From: Pavlovales sp. CCMP2436
Taxonomy: Eukaryota > Haptophyta > Pavlovophyceae > Pavlovales
Direction of reading: 5' to 3'
DNA: 20,844 nucleotides
Assembly (NCBI GenBank): GCA_026770615.1
Contig: MU631321.1
Location: 13,952 to 34,795 of the forward strand
Shown in pieces: positions 8,785 to 16,515 of the stretch (positions are counted from its first letter, which is position 1; each line of letters opens with the position of its first letter). The position numbers were made by a program, and so were the translations under genes. The notes below the pieces were generated by a model. It was not told the origin of the DNA. It did no database searches and saw only the letters and a program-made list of their open reading frames with translations.

Positions 8785-9249
8785 CCTCGTTGCGCGCCAG
8801 TGCGGCCGCGTGGCTCTCGTTGCGAGACTTGTACCGCGCTCTGTTGCGCGTGCGCCAGCTCGCAAAGGCGTCGCCAGCGCTGGCCGTCGGCGGCTCCTCC
8901 CACTCGGCGCCGGTTTCCGCGCATGCCTGTCGCAGCTCAACCACGATGTCGATGCGCGCTTGCGCCCGCGCGTGTCATTCGAGCCTCCCTATGCGCACTC
9001 GCCCGTCGGCGCGGCCTCGTACGCCACGGCCCACTGAGCGCACCGCGCCTGCAACGCAGCGTCGGTCTCGTTGCGCGCCAATGCGGCCGCGTGGCTCTCT
9101 TTGCGAGACTTGTACCGCGCTCTGTTGCACGTACGCCAGCTCGCAAAGGCGTCGCCAGCGCTGGCCGTCGGCGGCTCCTCCCACTCGGCGCCGGTTTCCG
9201 CGCATGCCTGTCGCAGCTCAACCACGATGTCGATGCGCGCTTGCGCCCG
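8785..9249. repeat. Tandem duplication, about 184 bp repeated at 281-bp spacing
   Basis: 8785-8968 and 9066-9249 differ at only about four positions, implying a recent duplication. The intervening 97 bases are unique. Because 281 is not a multiple of three, the duplication puts the two copies of the minus-strand ORF in different frames. Confidence 0.9.
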
Positions 9250-9267
9250 CTTGCGGTCGGGGGCCAT
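8989..9267 (-). CDS. Small basic ORF overlapping the duplicated segment, unrecognised
   Basis: From ATG at 9265-9267 the frame encodes 92 residues, MAPDRKRAQARIDIVVELRQ to a TAG at 8989. It has a charged helical segment (ETGAEWEEP) and an Arg/Lys-rich segment (WRTCNRARYKSRKESHAAAL). A TATATAA sequence on the minus strand (about 9319-9325) lies roughly 50 bases upstream of this ATG. A second copy of the middle part occurs at 8690-8944 in another frame and ends differently. I cannot name a family; it resembles a gene or mobile-element fragment more than random sequence. Confidence 0.35.
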   Translation of the reverse strand: MAPDRKRAQARIDIVVELRQACAETGAEWEEPPTASAGDAFASWRTCNRARYKSRKESHAAALARNETDAALQARCAQWAVAYEAAPTGECA

Positions 9268-9483
9268 GGGCGAGACGGCCGGGATTGGCAGGTTGCGGGT
9301 GGACTTGCGCAACTGGCATTATATACCGCACTTGTTCGCACGACAGCCACGCGCTCGATGTGGGTAGACATACGACGGGAAGGTGAGCACAAGCTGAAGC
9401 AGCATGCGACGTGTCAGACACGCTTGAGCGCCCGCTTGAAGATGAGCTGCTTGAATGAATGCGCGTGTATGTCGGCGTTGTAG

Positions 9484-9603
9484 GCGGCGGGCTGTGCGGC
9501 TAGCTCGGCGGTGGGCTGGGCGGCGGGCTCGGCGGCGTGCTGGGCGGCGTGCTGGGCGGCGGGCTCGGCGGCGGCGCGCGGCGGGCTCGGCGGCGGCGCT
9601 CGC
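9484..9603. repeat. GC-rich minisatellite, GGCGGCGGGCTCGGC-type unit
   Basis: About eight degenerate units of roughly 15 bases (variants of GGCGGCGGGCTCGGC and GGCGGCGTGCT). Translated frames give only Ala/Gly- or Arg-rich low complexity, so I do not call a gene. Confidence 0.8.
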
Positions 9604-9741
9604 TCGAGGCGGATTGCGGCGCTGGGACGAGCGGAAGCCGGAAGAGACTGCGGCGCGAAAAGCGGCGTTATTGATTTAGGGCCGTTCTACACTGAATTTG
9701 ATTTAAACGTTATTAACGTGACTTTTTTTGTCAGTTGTGGA

Positions 9742-9823
9742 TGTCAGTTGACATTTTTAAAATAGTTGACATTTTTAAATATTGTCAGTTGACATTTTTT
9801 GGGATACAATTATTGGTATAAAA
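9742..9823. promoter_or_regulatory. Cluster of TGTCA/TTGACA motifs with a TATA box
   Basis: TGTCAGTTGACA occurs at 9742-9753 and 9783-9794, and AGTTGACA at 9764-9771. Each is followed by ATTTTT and spaced about 20 bases apart, roughly two helical turns. The 12-base motif is an inverted repeat (TGTCA, GT, TGACA). TATAAAA follows at 9817-9823. Together this resembles a eukaryotic promoter with clustered factor sites. TGACA is a core bound by TALE-class homeodomain proteins and TTGAC is the core of WRKY W-boxes, but which factor applies is unknown. The possible transcript is the gene fragment at 10126-10624, some 300 bases away. Confidence 0.4.
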
Positions 9824-10010
9824 TTTAAATGACGTGCGCTAATGCGCAGCTCGCCTAACCGCCGGGGGCGGTAATCTCCAACCCCTGGTCTAGTCCCAGG
9901 CGGCGGGCTGACTCAATGATCCTCCGCTCATCTTAAAAAACTCTCTCCTCATCTAAGGTGGTTGCGGTTGTTGGCCTGGGATAAGTGGTTTGGTTCCTCT
10001 GTAGTGTGAG

Positions 10011-10105
10011 CCGATGTTGCTTATATAGCCGATGCTGCTTATAATAGTTCGAGTCTATTATAAAAAAAACGTACGTAAAAAGAACTATTATAAAAAAAAC
10101 GTACG
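10011..10105. repeat. Two short AT-rich direct repeats
   Basis: GCCGATGYTGCTTATA occurs twice at 18-base spacing (from about 10011 and 10029). CTATTATAAAAAAAACGTAC occurs at 10055-10074 and again at 10085-10104, exactly 30 bases apart, each copy followed by G. They sit directly upstream of the putative exon at 10126. Confidence 0.75.
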
Positions 10106-10125
10106 GCTCCCGTTTTAAAACTTGA

Positions 10126-10624
10126 GCCGTCCACTTGAGCGATCTGCCAGCCGCCAAGCAGCAACAAGCCGAGGCCACCATCGCGCCCATTGCGCGCACT
10201 CCGCGACACCACCACCAAGGGCACCCGCGTCCCACCTCCGTCGGCCATGGCGGACGTCGCGCAAGCTCTGAAGGCCTGCCAGCGCGTTCCGCCGCCAGCA
10301 GGGACAGGGACGCCGGCAGAGTCTGAAGAGCACTCGCACGAGGCCGGCAAGGATAGGGACGTCGGCAAGGACACGACGGACACGCGCAATCACCGCGCTC
10401 ACCGCAGAGGGCACCGCCAGGTATTGCATCCCCTGTACGCGCCCCCTCCTCTTCGCACCCACCCCCTTTCAGCACCCGCCCGCGTCTGCGTCCTGACTCT
10501 GCAACACGCACCCGCACTCCGACCGCAGGGTGACCTGGTCGGTGACGTGACGACGGGAGAGTTTGAAGAGCACTCGCACAAGGAAGGGAGGTTGGCGGCG
10601 GCCTCTCCTGCATTCCTGCGGTAA
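10126..10624 (+). pseudogene. Probable two-exon gene fragment, unrecognised
   Basis: Coding character begins after a TGA at 10123-10125 with LSDLPAAKQQQAEATIAPIA (frame 1). It continues near 10190 in frame 2 with ALRDTTTKGTRVPPP and MADVAQALKACQRVPP, suggesting a one-base shift. Frame 2 reaches CAG followed by GTATTG at 10421. A CCGCAG acceptor ends at 10528 after a pyrimidine-rich tract, giving a 108-base phase-0 candidate intron. Exon 2 reads GDLVGDVTTGEFEEHSHKEG to a TAA at 10624. ESEEHSHEAGKD before the intron and EFEEHSHKEG after it are related, implying an internal duplication. No start codon opens the frame at its 5' end, so it is truncated, or an upstream exon is missing. I recognise no family. 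Confidence 0.35.
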
Positions 10625-10960
10625 TTCACTCGCAGCAGGCTCGCACAAGCGCTCGACGACTTGTGCCGGAGCCTGTCCCACCGGGTCCATATGCATTAGC
10701 GATGGCAGCCCCGCTCGCATTGTCAAAGTCCTGCACTTCGTCTCGGTCCTCTCATGGTCCTCGATGCCGAGCTCAAGCCGTGCAGTGGATCTCATCGACT
10801 GTCGAGCAATCGGCATCGAGATCGGCTTCAGTGTCAGTGGCAGGGCGTATCAGTGAGTTTGTCAGACTTCAGTGTGCGTCAGCGAGCTGTGCGTCAGAGC
10901 CAGCGTCAGTGTGTGTGTGTCTGCTTGTGTGACTGGACTTAGAACGGAGGAACTAACTTG
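10625..10960. other. No gene recognised
   Basis: A minus-strand frame (10469-10816) has moderately natural composition but overlaps the plus-strand gene fragment and lacks any motif. From 10840 to 10930 there are many TCAGTG-like words ending in a short GT run. Confidence 0.4.
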
Positions 10961-10962
10961 AT

Positions 10963-11290
10963 TGCTGTCTGAAAATGCAACCCATCTGCGAGCGCGGCAC
11001 ACCTCCGCGAATCACAAACATTACTTCATCACTAGCCCGTATCATATTGTGTCACATATGAAACACCGCCATCCCGAATCCCCCTTCATTAATATATTGT
11101 GATTAGAGGTGGGGACGGTATCGTGTGCTCTGCAAAGGTCCCCTGATCCGAGTGCTTCTCAACACTTGAGTCCGGTGAAGACCTGTCAGGGGACGGACGT
11201 ATTTTTAGAGATTTACACACCCCGGGGGACCAAAACCGCAAATATGCGCGGCTTATCTGCTGACCCGATGTACCCAGCGTCTCCGTGACA
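10963..11290. repeat. Composite repeat, rearranged copy
   Basis: In order: the TCTGAAAATG unit in plus orientation (10963-11060); a scrap of about 28 bases matching the outer end of the 678-bp element's terminal repeat (CCGAATCCCCCTTCATTAAT, about 11075-11094); the hairpin unit in inverted orientation (11108-11220); and the CCCCGGGGGACC...GCGGCTTATCTG unit in plus orientation (11221-11272). In copies A and C the hairpin unit lies on the other side and in the opposite orientation. Confidence 0.75.
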
Positions 11291-11596
11291 TACGTGGTGA
11301 TGTGCATATTTGCCTGTGAGTGAACATCTCCTGCTGAGCACTGCCTACACACATACGAATTATGATCGCAAATTGCGGAGCTGGCCTAGGTGTGCTGCAG
11401 TGGGCGCGAGCCAACGGCCACTGTACATGCGTGCGTACAGGGGATCGCGGGCAATAAGAACAGCGGGGTTTGAGGCTGAGGCTGAGTTTCTTAGCAAATT
11501 ACATACAAGCAATTGTTAAATTTTGGTTAAAGTTACTATTGAAGGGCTACAAAACGAGGCAAGCGTCCCCTGCATGGCTGGCGACGTCGAGATCGC

Positions 11597-12054
11597 GATT
11601 TCTCACCCGTACCACATTGAAGAAAAATTCAGTACCACATAAGGAAAAAAATGTGGCACACTAAGAACACTGCCACATTAGCGCGAGGCACGGCGCGAAA
11701 GGGCGCGGAGCGCAGGAATGCGAGGGAAGAGTAAGCGAACGCCTCGACGTGCAAGCTAGTCGCAGCCTGGAAGCGCGCGCGCGCCGTCATGCTGTCCTGC
11801 GCCGTAGGTGGCACGTGCGCGCGTTGCCCTGCCGTCCCGGTGGCGACCAGGGCTCGTACGGGGCAGCGCCGCGGCGCGCAACCGTCGCCTGCGCCGCCGC
11901 GGCGGCGAGCGCGGCGTGCGCGACCCGCCCCCGCTGCGCTACCCCGCTGGCCGCACGTTGTGGTCCAATTCCATAATGTGGTACTGAAATTTCATAATGT
12001 GGTACCGTTATAATGTGGTACTGAGAATCTTTAATGTGGTAGAGGTATGAAGCC
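11597..12054. mobile_element. Nested 458-bp element with 9-bp target duplication (Mutator-like?)
   Basis: CGAGATCGC directly flanks both sides (11588-11596 and 12055-12063). The ends are imperfect inverted repeats of about 36 bases built around TACCACATTRAAGA and TCAGTACCACAT. Further copies of the TACCACATTA motif occur in both orientations: four within the left 80 bases and four within the right 75 bases, spaced about 15-22 bases apart. Nine-base duplications are characteristic of Mutator superfamily elements, so that is the preferred assignment. The GC-rich interior (11690-11955) could be captured host sequence; no domain was recognised. Confidence 0.75.
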
Positions 12055-12063
12055 CGAGATCGC

Positions 12064-12950
12064 AAGGTCCCGCTCGGGGCCCGTAGGACGCGGCGCCCCC
12101 CCGGGGGGGCGTTGCCAGGCTCGACACCTCTGCTGCTCCGGCCCCCTCGCCGCCCTAGGCTCCCTCGGCTCCATCGTCCTTGTCTTCATCGGCTCCCTTG
12201 GCCCCATCGGGTTCCTCGGCTTCACTGGCCTCCTTGTCTCCCTCGGCTCCACTGGCCTCCCGGTTCCGACGGCTTCCTCGGCACTCACGGCTCCCAGTGC
12301 TCCATCGATTTCCTCAGCTCCTCCGGCTCCTTCTCCTTCTTCTTCGGCGCCCTCGACGCGATGCCCTCGACGCGGCCCTCTTCTTCTCCTTCTTCGGCTC
12401 CCTCGGCATCTCCTTCTCCTCCTTCGGCTACCACGATGACAACGACTTCAACTCTTACTTCAACGACTTACGACCGGTCTGCAGGACCTGGCGTGGGTGG
12501 CGGCGGTGGCGGCTCGGGCCGCCCTTCACGCACCCGGCCAACACGTCTGCGGCTGGCGAGAACCAGGGGGTGGCATGGTGACACAGCGCTTTTCAATGTG
12601 CTGTCACCACACATTGTACACACAAACACGCCACCCTCGTATGCGCAGACTGAGTCTGCATGTTCTCGCTGCCGCTTAATGCTCGCGCTGCCGCTACCTT
12701 GTGCTCGTCCTGGGTGGCATCTATGGCAGTATCGTGCAGCGTGGTGTGCCGAGGTGTACGAGGGGTAGCCGTTTGTCGTCTCCGTGGACCCCGCGACAGC
12801 CGCTCCACGACCGATGACAACGATGACGGTGAACTCGACGGCGCAACTGATGGCGCCGCCTGAGGCGCACCTGCGCGTGTACGCCTAGGCAAATTGCCTG
12901 GGCGAACGCGCGACCTGTCCGCCTCACACTGTCTGCCCGCCTTTTTTATA
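12064..12950. other. Low-complexity interior of the long element
   Basis: 12120-12440 is dominated by CTCCCTCGGCTC-like imperfect repeats. Read forward they give Ser/Pro/Leu-rich sequence and read backward EPREP-type sequence, neither convincing as a gene. A small plus-strand frame at 12660-12863 has an acidic TTDDNDDGELDGATDG tail. A GTAAGT donor-like sequence occurs at 12954. A short palindrome, CCTAGGCAAATTGCCTGGG, lies near 12884. Confidence 0.4.
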
Positions 12951-13023
12951 AAGGTAAGTCGTAGTTTAAAAAACGAGGCTCAGTTTCTTAACACGACGGT
13001 TTCTTATTGCCCGCGATCCCCTG

Positions 13024-13469
13024 TACTCGGATGTAAGCTTGCTTATTCGGATGTTAGGAAAGTGCTGGCCTACCAGCCGGGACCATGCTCACTGCATTTG
13101 GGGGCGGCGGGTCGAGATCAGGTCGAGATCGCCACCTCAAGCGCAAGAAAGGCAGGGCCTGCTGCAAGACCGTTTTAAAAAGCACGATCTTATTTCAAAA
13201 GTGCGAAAGGCGAACGTTGCAGGAACACTCCGCAAGACACGCATTGCATTACCAACGCATTGTAGTTATAATATCACCACTCCGCAAGAGAGAGGTCACT
13301 TCAGCCACGCCAGGCCCCGCGCCGAGGCTAGACAGACGACGAGTCAGCTGCCGGCCGGGGCAGCCGAGGCGCGGCCGAGGCGGGGCGTGGGGGCCGGGGC
13401 GCACACACTCACACCCTTTGGTGTGAGTGCTGGTGCATGAGGGTTTGGGTCGATCGCTCGACCTCAGCC
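13024..13469. other. No gene recognised
   Basis: Only a small perfect hairpin (CTCACACC-CTTT-GGTGTGAG near 13408-13427) stands out. Open frames here are short and lack motifs. Confidence 0.4.
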
Positions 13470-13682
13470 TGACGTCGACCAAGCCAGTGACTGAACAACA
13501 CCTGTTAAACCATGCGGAGCCGCTAATATATATAGAACATTACCGGAGATCCATCGGCACGCGCGGTGGCGCCCAAGCCAGCGCAGCCGACTAAGGCACG
13601 CAGCAGGCAATGGGCGACGCAGCGCTCAGACCAGCAAAACATTCAGAACAGTCAGACGCCAGCTTGAATCCCTATCAGTGTA
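13470..13682 (+). mobile_element. Deletion derivative of the GAFGE-protein element
   Basis: 13470-13530 is the reverse complement of 16455-16515, and 13540-13682 that of 15806-15945. About 510 bases of the larger copy, which include most of its ORF, are missing at an ATATATA-rich junction. The end sequence, TTGAATCCCTATCA, is shared with the copies at 15806 and 19030. It is thus a short non-coding sibling of the element at 15806-16515, in the opposite orientation. Confidence 0.85.
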
Positions 13683-13981
13683 TATATAGAACATCATGTT
13701 GTGTATCTATCCGCCTTCCTTTGCCTGGTGTGCCATCGAGTACATGGGAGGGAGGAGGCTGTGCCACTTGCGCTCGTTGGTACAGTACCGAAATTTCGTC
13801 TCATCGTTAATAAGTGCACTTGTCGAGCGAAGTGAAGTGCTGCGTCGGGCTGCGAAGGGAGGGGGAGGGAGCGTTGCCGAAGCTGCTGCGCGTCGGGCTG
13901 CGCGCAACCTGACGAGCTCAACAGCCGCTGACGCCGCGTGCGAGCTCCAGCTCAGAGCCAGACCAGGCAGAGGCGGGGACA

Positions 13982-14968
13982 ATGTCACAGCTGGGTGTCG
14001 ACGATCACTTCGCCTACCTCCTCGTGCCTGCGAACGGCGATGCGATGACCGTCAGACACGGTGAAGGCGGCTGGGCGGGCGACCAGGTTCCCGAACTCAC
14101 GAGGCCGCACTTTGCCGACTGCGTGAGCGTGAGCGAGGGTGCCGTGCGCGCGAACGCTCACCGCCATCTTGGCGAACAGGCTGGTCGCCTTGACGTGGCC
14201 TCGTTTAGGGCTGCCGTCGCAAAGGGCTCGGTCGAGACCTTCGCGCTCGTGCACCCCGCGGTGGAGAACGGATTCCAGGGGACGTACGCCTACATGGACG
14301 AGTGCGGTCTGCTCAAGGGCCTGGAGCGTAACTCGCGCGCGTGCTCTCTGGCGCAGGCCTGCGGGTTCGACGGCGCCTCGTTTCACGGGGATGTCTTCAT
14401 CGGGCGCGTGCGTTCTCGACCCGAGCCAACCAGGAACGCGTCATTCGAGCTGGCGGACATGTCCTCCGATGTAAGCTGGCTCCGCCGCGCGCCGGCGGAT
14501 AATGCGGCCTGGAAAATGGAGATGGTGCGGATTAACGAAGCGCTTGAGAAGAACGCACTGCGGCAGCAGCAGGCCAGGACCGAGCAGCCTGGTGGCGGTG
14601 GCGAGGAGGACGACGGCGATGGCGATGGCGCGGGCGACGCGCCTTGCCTCGACGACCGCGAGAGGGCGTTCTGGTGGGCACAGGCGGGCGAGGAGCTCGA
14701 GGTCCGCGTCCCGCTGCCGGAGGGGGTGCGCGCCAAGGAGCTGCAGGTCACACTGCAGGTCTCGCAAATTGCTTGTGCCATTAAGGGGCGCGCCGAGCTC
14801 CTCATCCGCGTGGCCGCGCTTCACGCGCCAATTTGGCCTGACGAGTCAACGTGGGAAGTGCAGGAGACGGACGGCAGTGACGCCGGCAGCCCCGGCTCCA
14901 GGATGCTCGTCCTCACGCTGGTCAAGGCAACTGACGCGCACTGGCCGCGGCTGCGCAGCTCGTCCTGA
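13982..14968 (+). CDS. CS-domain protein (p23/NudC-like fold)
   Basis: This is an intact 328-residue frame from ATG at 13982 (A at -3, a favourable eukaryotic context) to TGA at 14966-14968, with no intron needed. Residues 230-328 form a CS domain: an opening FWWAQAGEELEVRVPLPEG, a central KELQVTLQ...IKGRAELLI, PDESTW at 286-291, and a closing HWPRL near 320. CS domains mediate binding to Hsp90 and other clients and are found in p23, NudC and Sgt1 proteins. The N-terminal 160 residues form a separate conserved-looking domain (LVHPAVENGFQGTYAYMDEC; NSRACSLAQACGF; HGDVFIGR at 135-142) that I cannot name with certainty. It is joined by a charged helix (about 175-203) and a Gly/Asp/Glu linker (204-221). 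The expected role is a cytosolic co-chaperone or adaptor. It is bounded on both sides by mobile elements yet shows no damage. 13690-13981 upstream has no other gene and no obvious TATA box. Confidence 0.85.
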   Translation: MSQLGVDDHFAYLLVPANGDAMTVRHGEGGWAGDQVPELTRPHFADCVSVSEGAVRANAHRHLGEQAGRLDVASFRAAVAKGSVETFALVHPAVENGFQGTYAYMDECGLLKGLERNSRACSLAQACGFDGASFHGDVFIGRVRSRPEPTRNASFELADMSSDVSWLRRAPADNAAWKMEMVRINEALEKNALRQQQARTEQPGGGGEEDDGDGDGAGDAPCLDDRERAFWWAQAGEELEVRVPLPEGVRAKELQVTLQVSQIACAIKGRAELLIRVAALHAPIWPDESTWEVQETDGSDAGSPGSRMLVLTLVKATDAHWPRLRSSS

Positions 14969-15118
14969 GATATATCAATTTACATGGCTCCCGTATTATC
15001 GGAGACAGATCGCCGCTGCTGTACTGACTTATGCATTAATTTCAGTAGTCCTGCGAGAGGTACCCTCCATGCGAGACAGGGGTTCTGCTTAGAAACCTTC
15101 TTCACGATCATACACATA

Positions 15119-15795
15119 TTAATGTAGGGAAGTTCGGGCTGGCGGTACGTTTCAAGTTCAAGTCAGGCTGATCTTAGCGCTCCGACGCAGACTCCTACGC
15201 GCTACGCCGAAGTGGGGAGCTGGTAGAAGTGGTGGATGATGAGAAAGCCAAAAACAAAGCGCTGGCGTCGCTGCGCAACGCGGGGCCGCCCGACAGTGCG
15301 CGAGCAAGCGAGTCCATTGGTGATCCCACCGGTGACGTATAGCTGGTAAGCGATGGGGTTTTGAATGTCTAAAACTCGTTTGCGCGTACAGGGCGCGGGC
15401 CGCAGCGCGGGGGCGCGGTGGAAGGACTGGTTGAAGAGGGAGCCGAAGGAGTTGGAGAGGGAGCCGAAGGGGTCGAACTGTCGTCCGACAACGCGAGCCC
15501 GGCAGTGCGCGAAAGAACGAGTTCATTGGTGGCGTGTCGCTAGGAAGCGACGGGTTTTGAATGCCGTGAACTCGTTCGCGCGTGCGGGGCGCGGGCTGCA
15601 GCGCGGGGGCGCGTTGGAAGGACTGGTTGAAGAAGGAGCCGAAGGAGCCGAGTCGTCGAGCGGGAGCGAGTCCACTTGATGGCGGGTTTGGATTTTGAAT
15701 GCCATGAACTCGTTCGCGCGCGCATGGCGCGAGCAACCGCGCGGAGGCGCGGTGGATGAGGTAGTAGATGAAGTGTCCGTGATGGAGGTGGCCGA
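15119..15795. mobile_element. Second copy of the 678-bp element family, right end missing
   Basis: From the TTAATGTAGGGAAG terminus (15119) the sequence follows 1067-1530 closely, including the terminal repeat. The internal tandem unit (starting TTTTGAATG) occurs three times here (about 15359, 15557 and 15693) instead of two. No matching right terminal inverted repeat follows; the sequence instead runs into the end of the GAFGE-protein element at about 15806. Small indels disrupt the minus-strand ORF present in the first copy. The left flank (TACACATA) resembles that of the first copy. Confidence 0.8.
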
Positions 15796-15805
15796 TATAT
15801 TTATG

Positions 15806-16515
15806 ATAGGGATTCAAGCTGGCGTGTGACTGTTCTGAATGTTGTGCTGTTCTGAGCGCTGCGTCGCCCATTGCCTGCTGCGTGCCTTAGTCGGCTGCGC
15901 TGGCTTGGGCGCCACCGCGCGTGCCGATGGATCTCCGGTAGTATCCCCGGGCAAGGGCGTTTAGGGAGATGATCTGCTGGTTGCTGTTTGTCGTGTTCCC
16001 ACGCTGGGCAGCGATCGGGGCCAGCGCGCTCAAGCGCGCGAGCAGCAGCTGCGCATGGCCGCGTGCCGCGATCGTACCGATCGTGTCGATGAGTTGCTTC
16101 TTGATGCGCGCGGCCGCCTCCATCGGACTCACGCCCATCAGCGCGTACATCTTGCGGCCTCCCTGCGCCGCGATTTCTTTGACGAGCGAGTGCGTATCGG
16201 CGCTGACCTCACCGAAAGCGCCGATGACGATCCCGCGGATCGGCTTGACGGATTTGAGCTTGGCCTCGATCGGGCCGATGCTGGCGTTCGGGCCGTTTAG
16301 GTGGGGGCCGGGTAGTGCGAGACCGAATTCCCTGTCCTGGGCACGAGCTTTCCTGAGATACTCGGCCTCGAGGGGCTTTGCCCGGCGCGCGACGCCGGGG
16401 GGGAGGGCAGCATTATTGTCAGTGTAATAGCTTGGGCAGAATGCGATATATATATATAGCGGCTCAGCATGGTTCAACAGCTGTTGTTCACTCACTGACT
16501 TGGTCGACGTCAGAC
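15806..16515 (-). mobile_element. Element encoding the GAFGE protein
   Basis: The minus-strand 3' end, TTGAATCCCTATCATA (about 15806), follows the ORF stop by roughly 80 bases and recurs at 13682 and 19030. The other boundary, near TTGGTCGACGTCAG at 16500-16515, is also shared with the copy at 13470. Several truncated or deleted copies in the window (1-85, 13470-13682, 19030-19070) show it is repetitive. A retroelement 3' end is plausible, but there is no terminal inverted repeat or poly(A) tail to prove it. Confidence 0.65.
15887..16495 (-). CDS. Mobile-element protein fragment with GAFGEVSADTH motif
   Basis: The ORF is 202 codons, from ATG at 16493-16495 to TAG at 15887. The first 25 residues, partly encoded by an ATATATA run, look like upstream sequence read through by chance; coding quality improves from about residue 30. 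Residues 60-150 (IRGIVIGAFGEVSADTH at 86-102, KIYALMG-like helix, then AAARIKKQLIDTIGTIAARG) resemble a segment I associate with the end of reverse-transcriptase-bearing proteins repeated in haptophyte and dinoflagellate genomes. That is memory of a pattern, not a search result. Catalytic residues are not present here, so this is likely the C-terminal remnant of a retroelement polyprotein. Confidence 0.5.
   Translation of the reverse strand: MSEQQLLNHAEPLYIYIAFCPSYYTDNNAALPPGVARRAKPLEAEYLRKARAQDREFGLALPGPHLNGPNASIGPIEAKLKSVKPIRGIVIGAFGEVSADTHSLVKEIAAQGGRKMYALMGVSPMEAAARIKKQLIDTIGTIAARGHAQLLLARLSALAPIAAQRGNTTNSNQQIISLNALARGYYRRSIGTRGGAQASAAD

Larger units (their letters stand above)
11438..13023. 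mobile_element. 1586-bp element, long relative of the 167-bp MITE
   Basis: The ends begin and finish with CAGGGGATCGCGGGCAATAA and its reverse complement, matching over about 23 bases, with TA on both outer sides (11436-11437 and 13024-13025). The left 110 bases and right 55 bases align with the MITE at 2054-2220. AAAACGAGGC is present at both inner junctions (about 11551-11560 and 12969-12978) but once in the MITE. The short form could have arisen by deletion between these repeats, or the long one by insertion of foreign DNA with that duplication. The interior holds a nested element (11597-12054) and low-complexity sequence. No transposase is recognised. Confidence 0.85.

Noticed and set aside
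9742..9823. TTGACA ... TATAAA as a bacterial sigma-70 promoter
   Set aside because: Spacing is wrong and the window is eukaryotic (spliceosomal intron, non-LTR-like and DNA transposon remnants), so a -35/-10 reading is not appropriate.
9851..9930. Possible tRNA in the region of CTCCAACCCCTGGTCTAGTCC
   Set aside because: No acceptor stem pairing or GTTCRA T-loop could be arranged into a cloverleaf.
12047..12768. Plus-strand Ser/Pro/Leu-rich proteins
   Set aside because: Overlapping frames on both strands are equally low in complexity and derive from CTCCCTCGGCTC-type imperfect repeats; no domain or start context supports a gene.
14383..14824. Minus-strand frames over the CS-domain gene
   Set aside because: Antisense shadows; the plus strand has a recognisable domain over the same bases.
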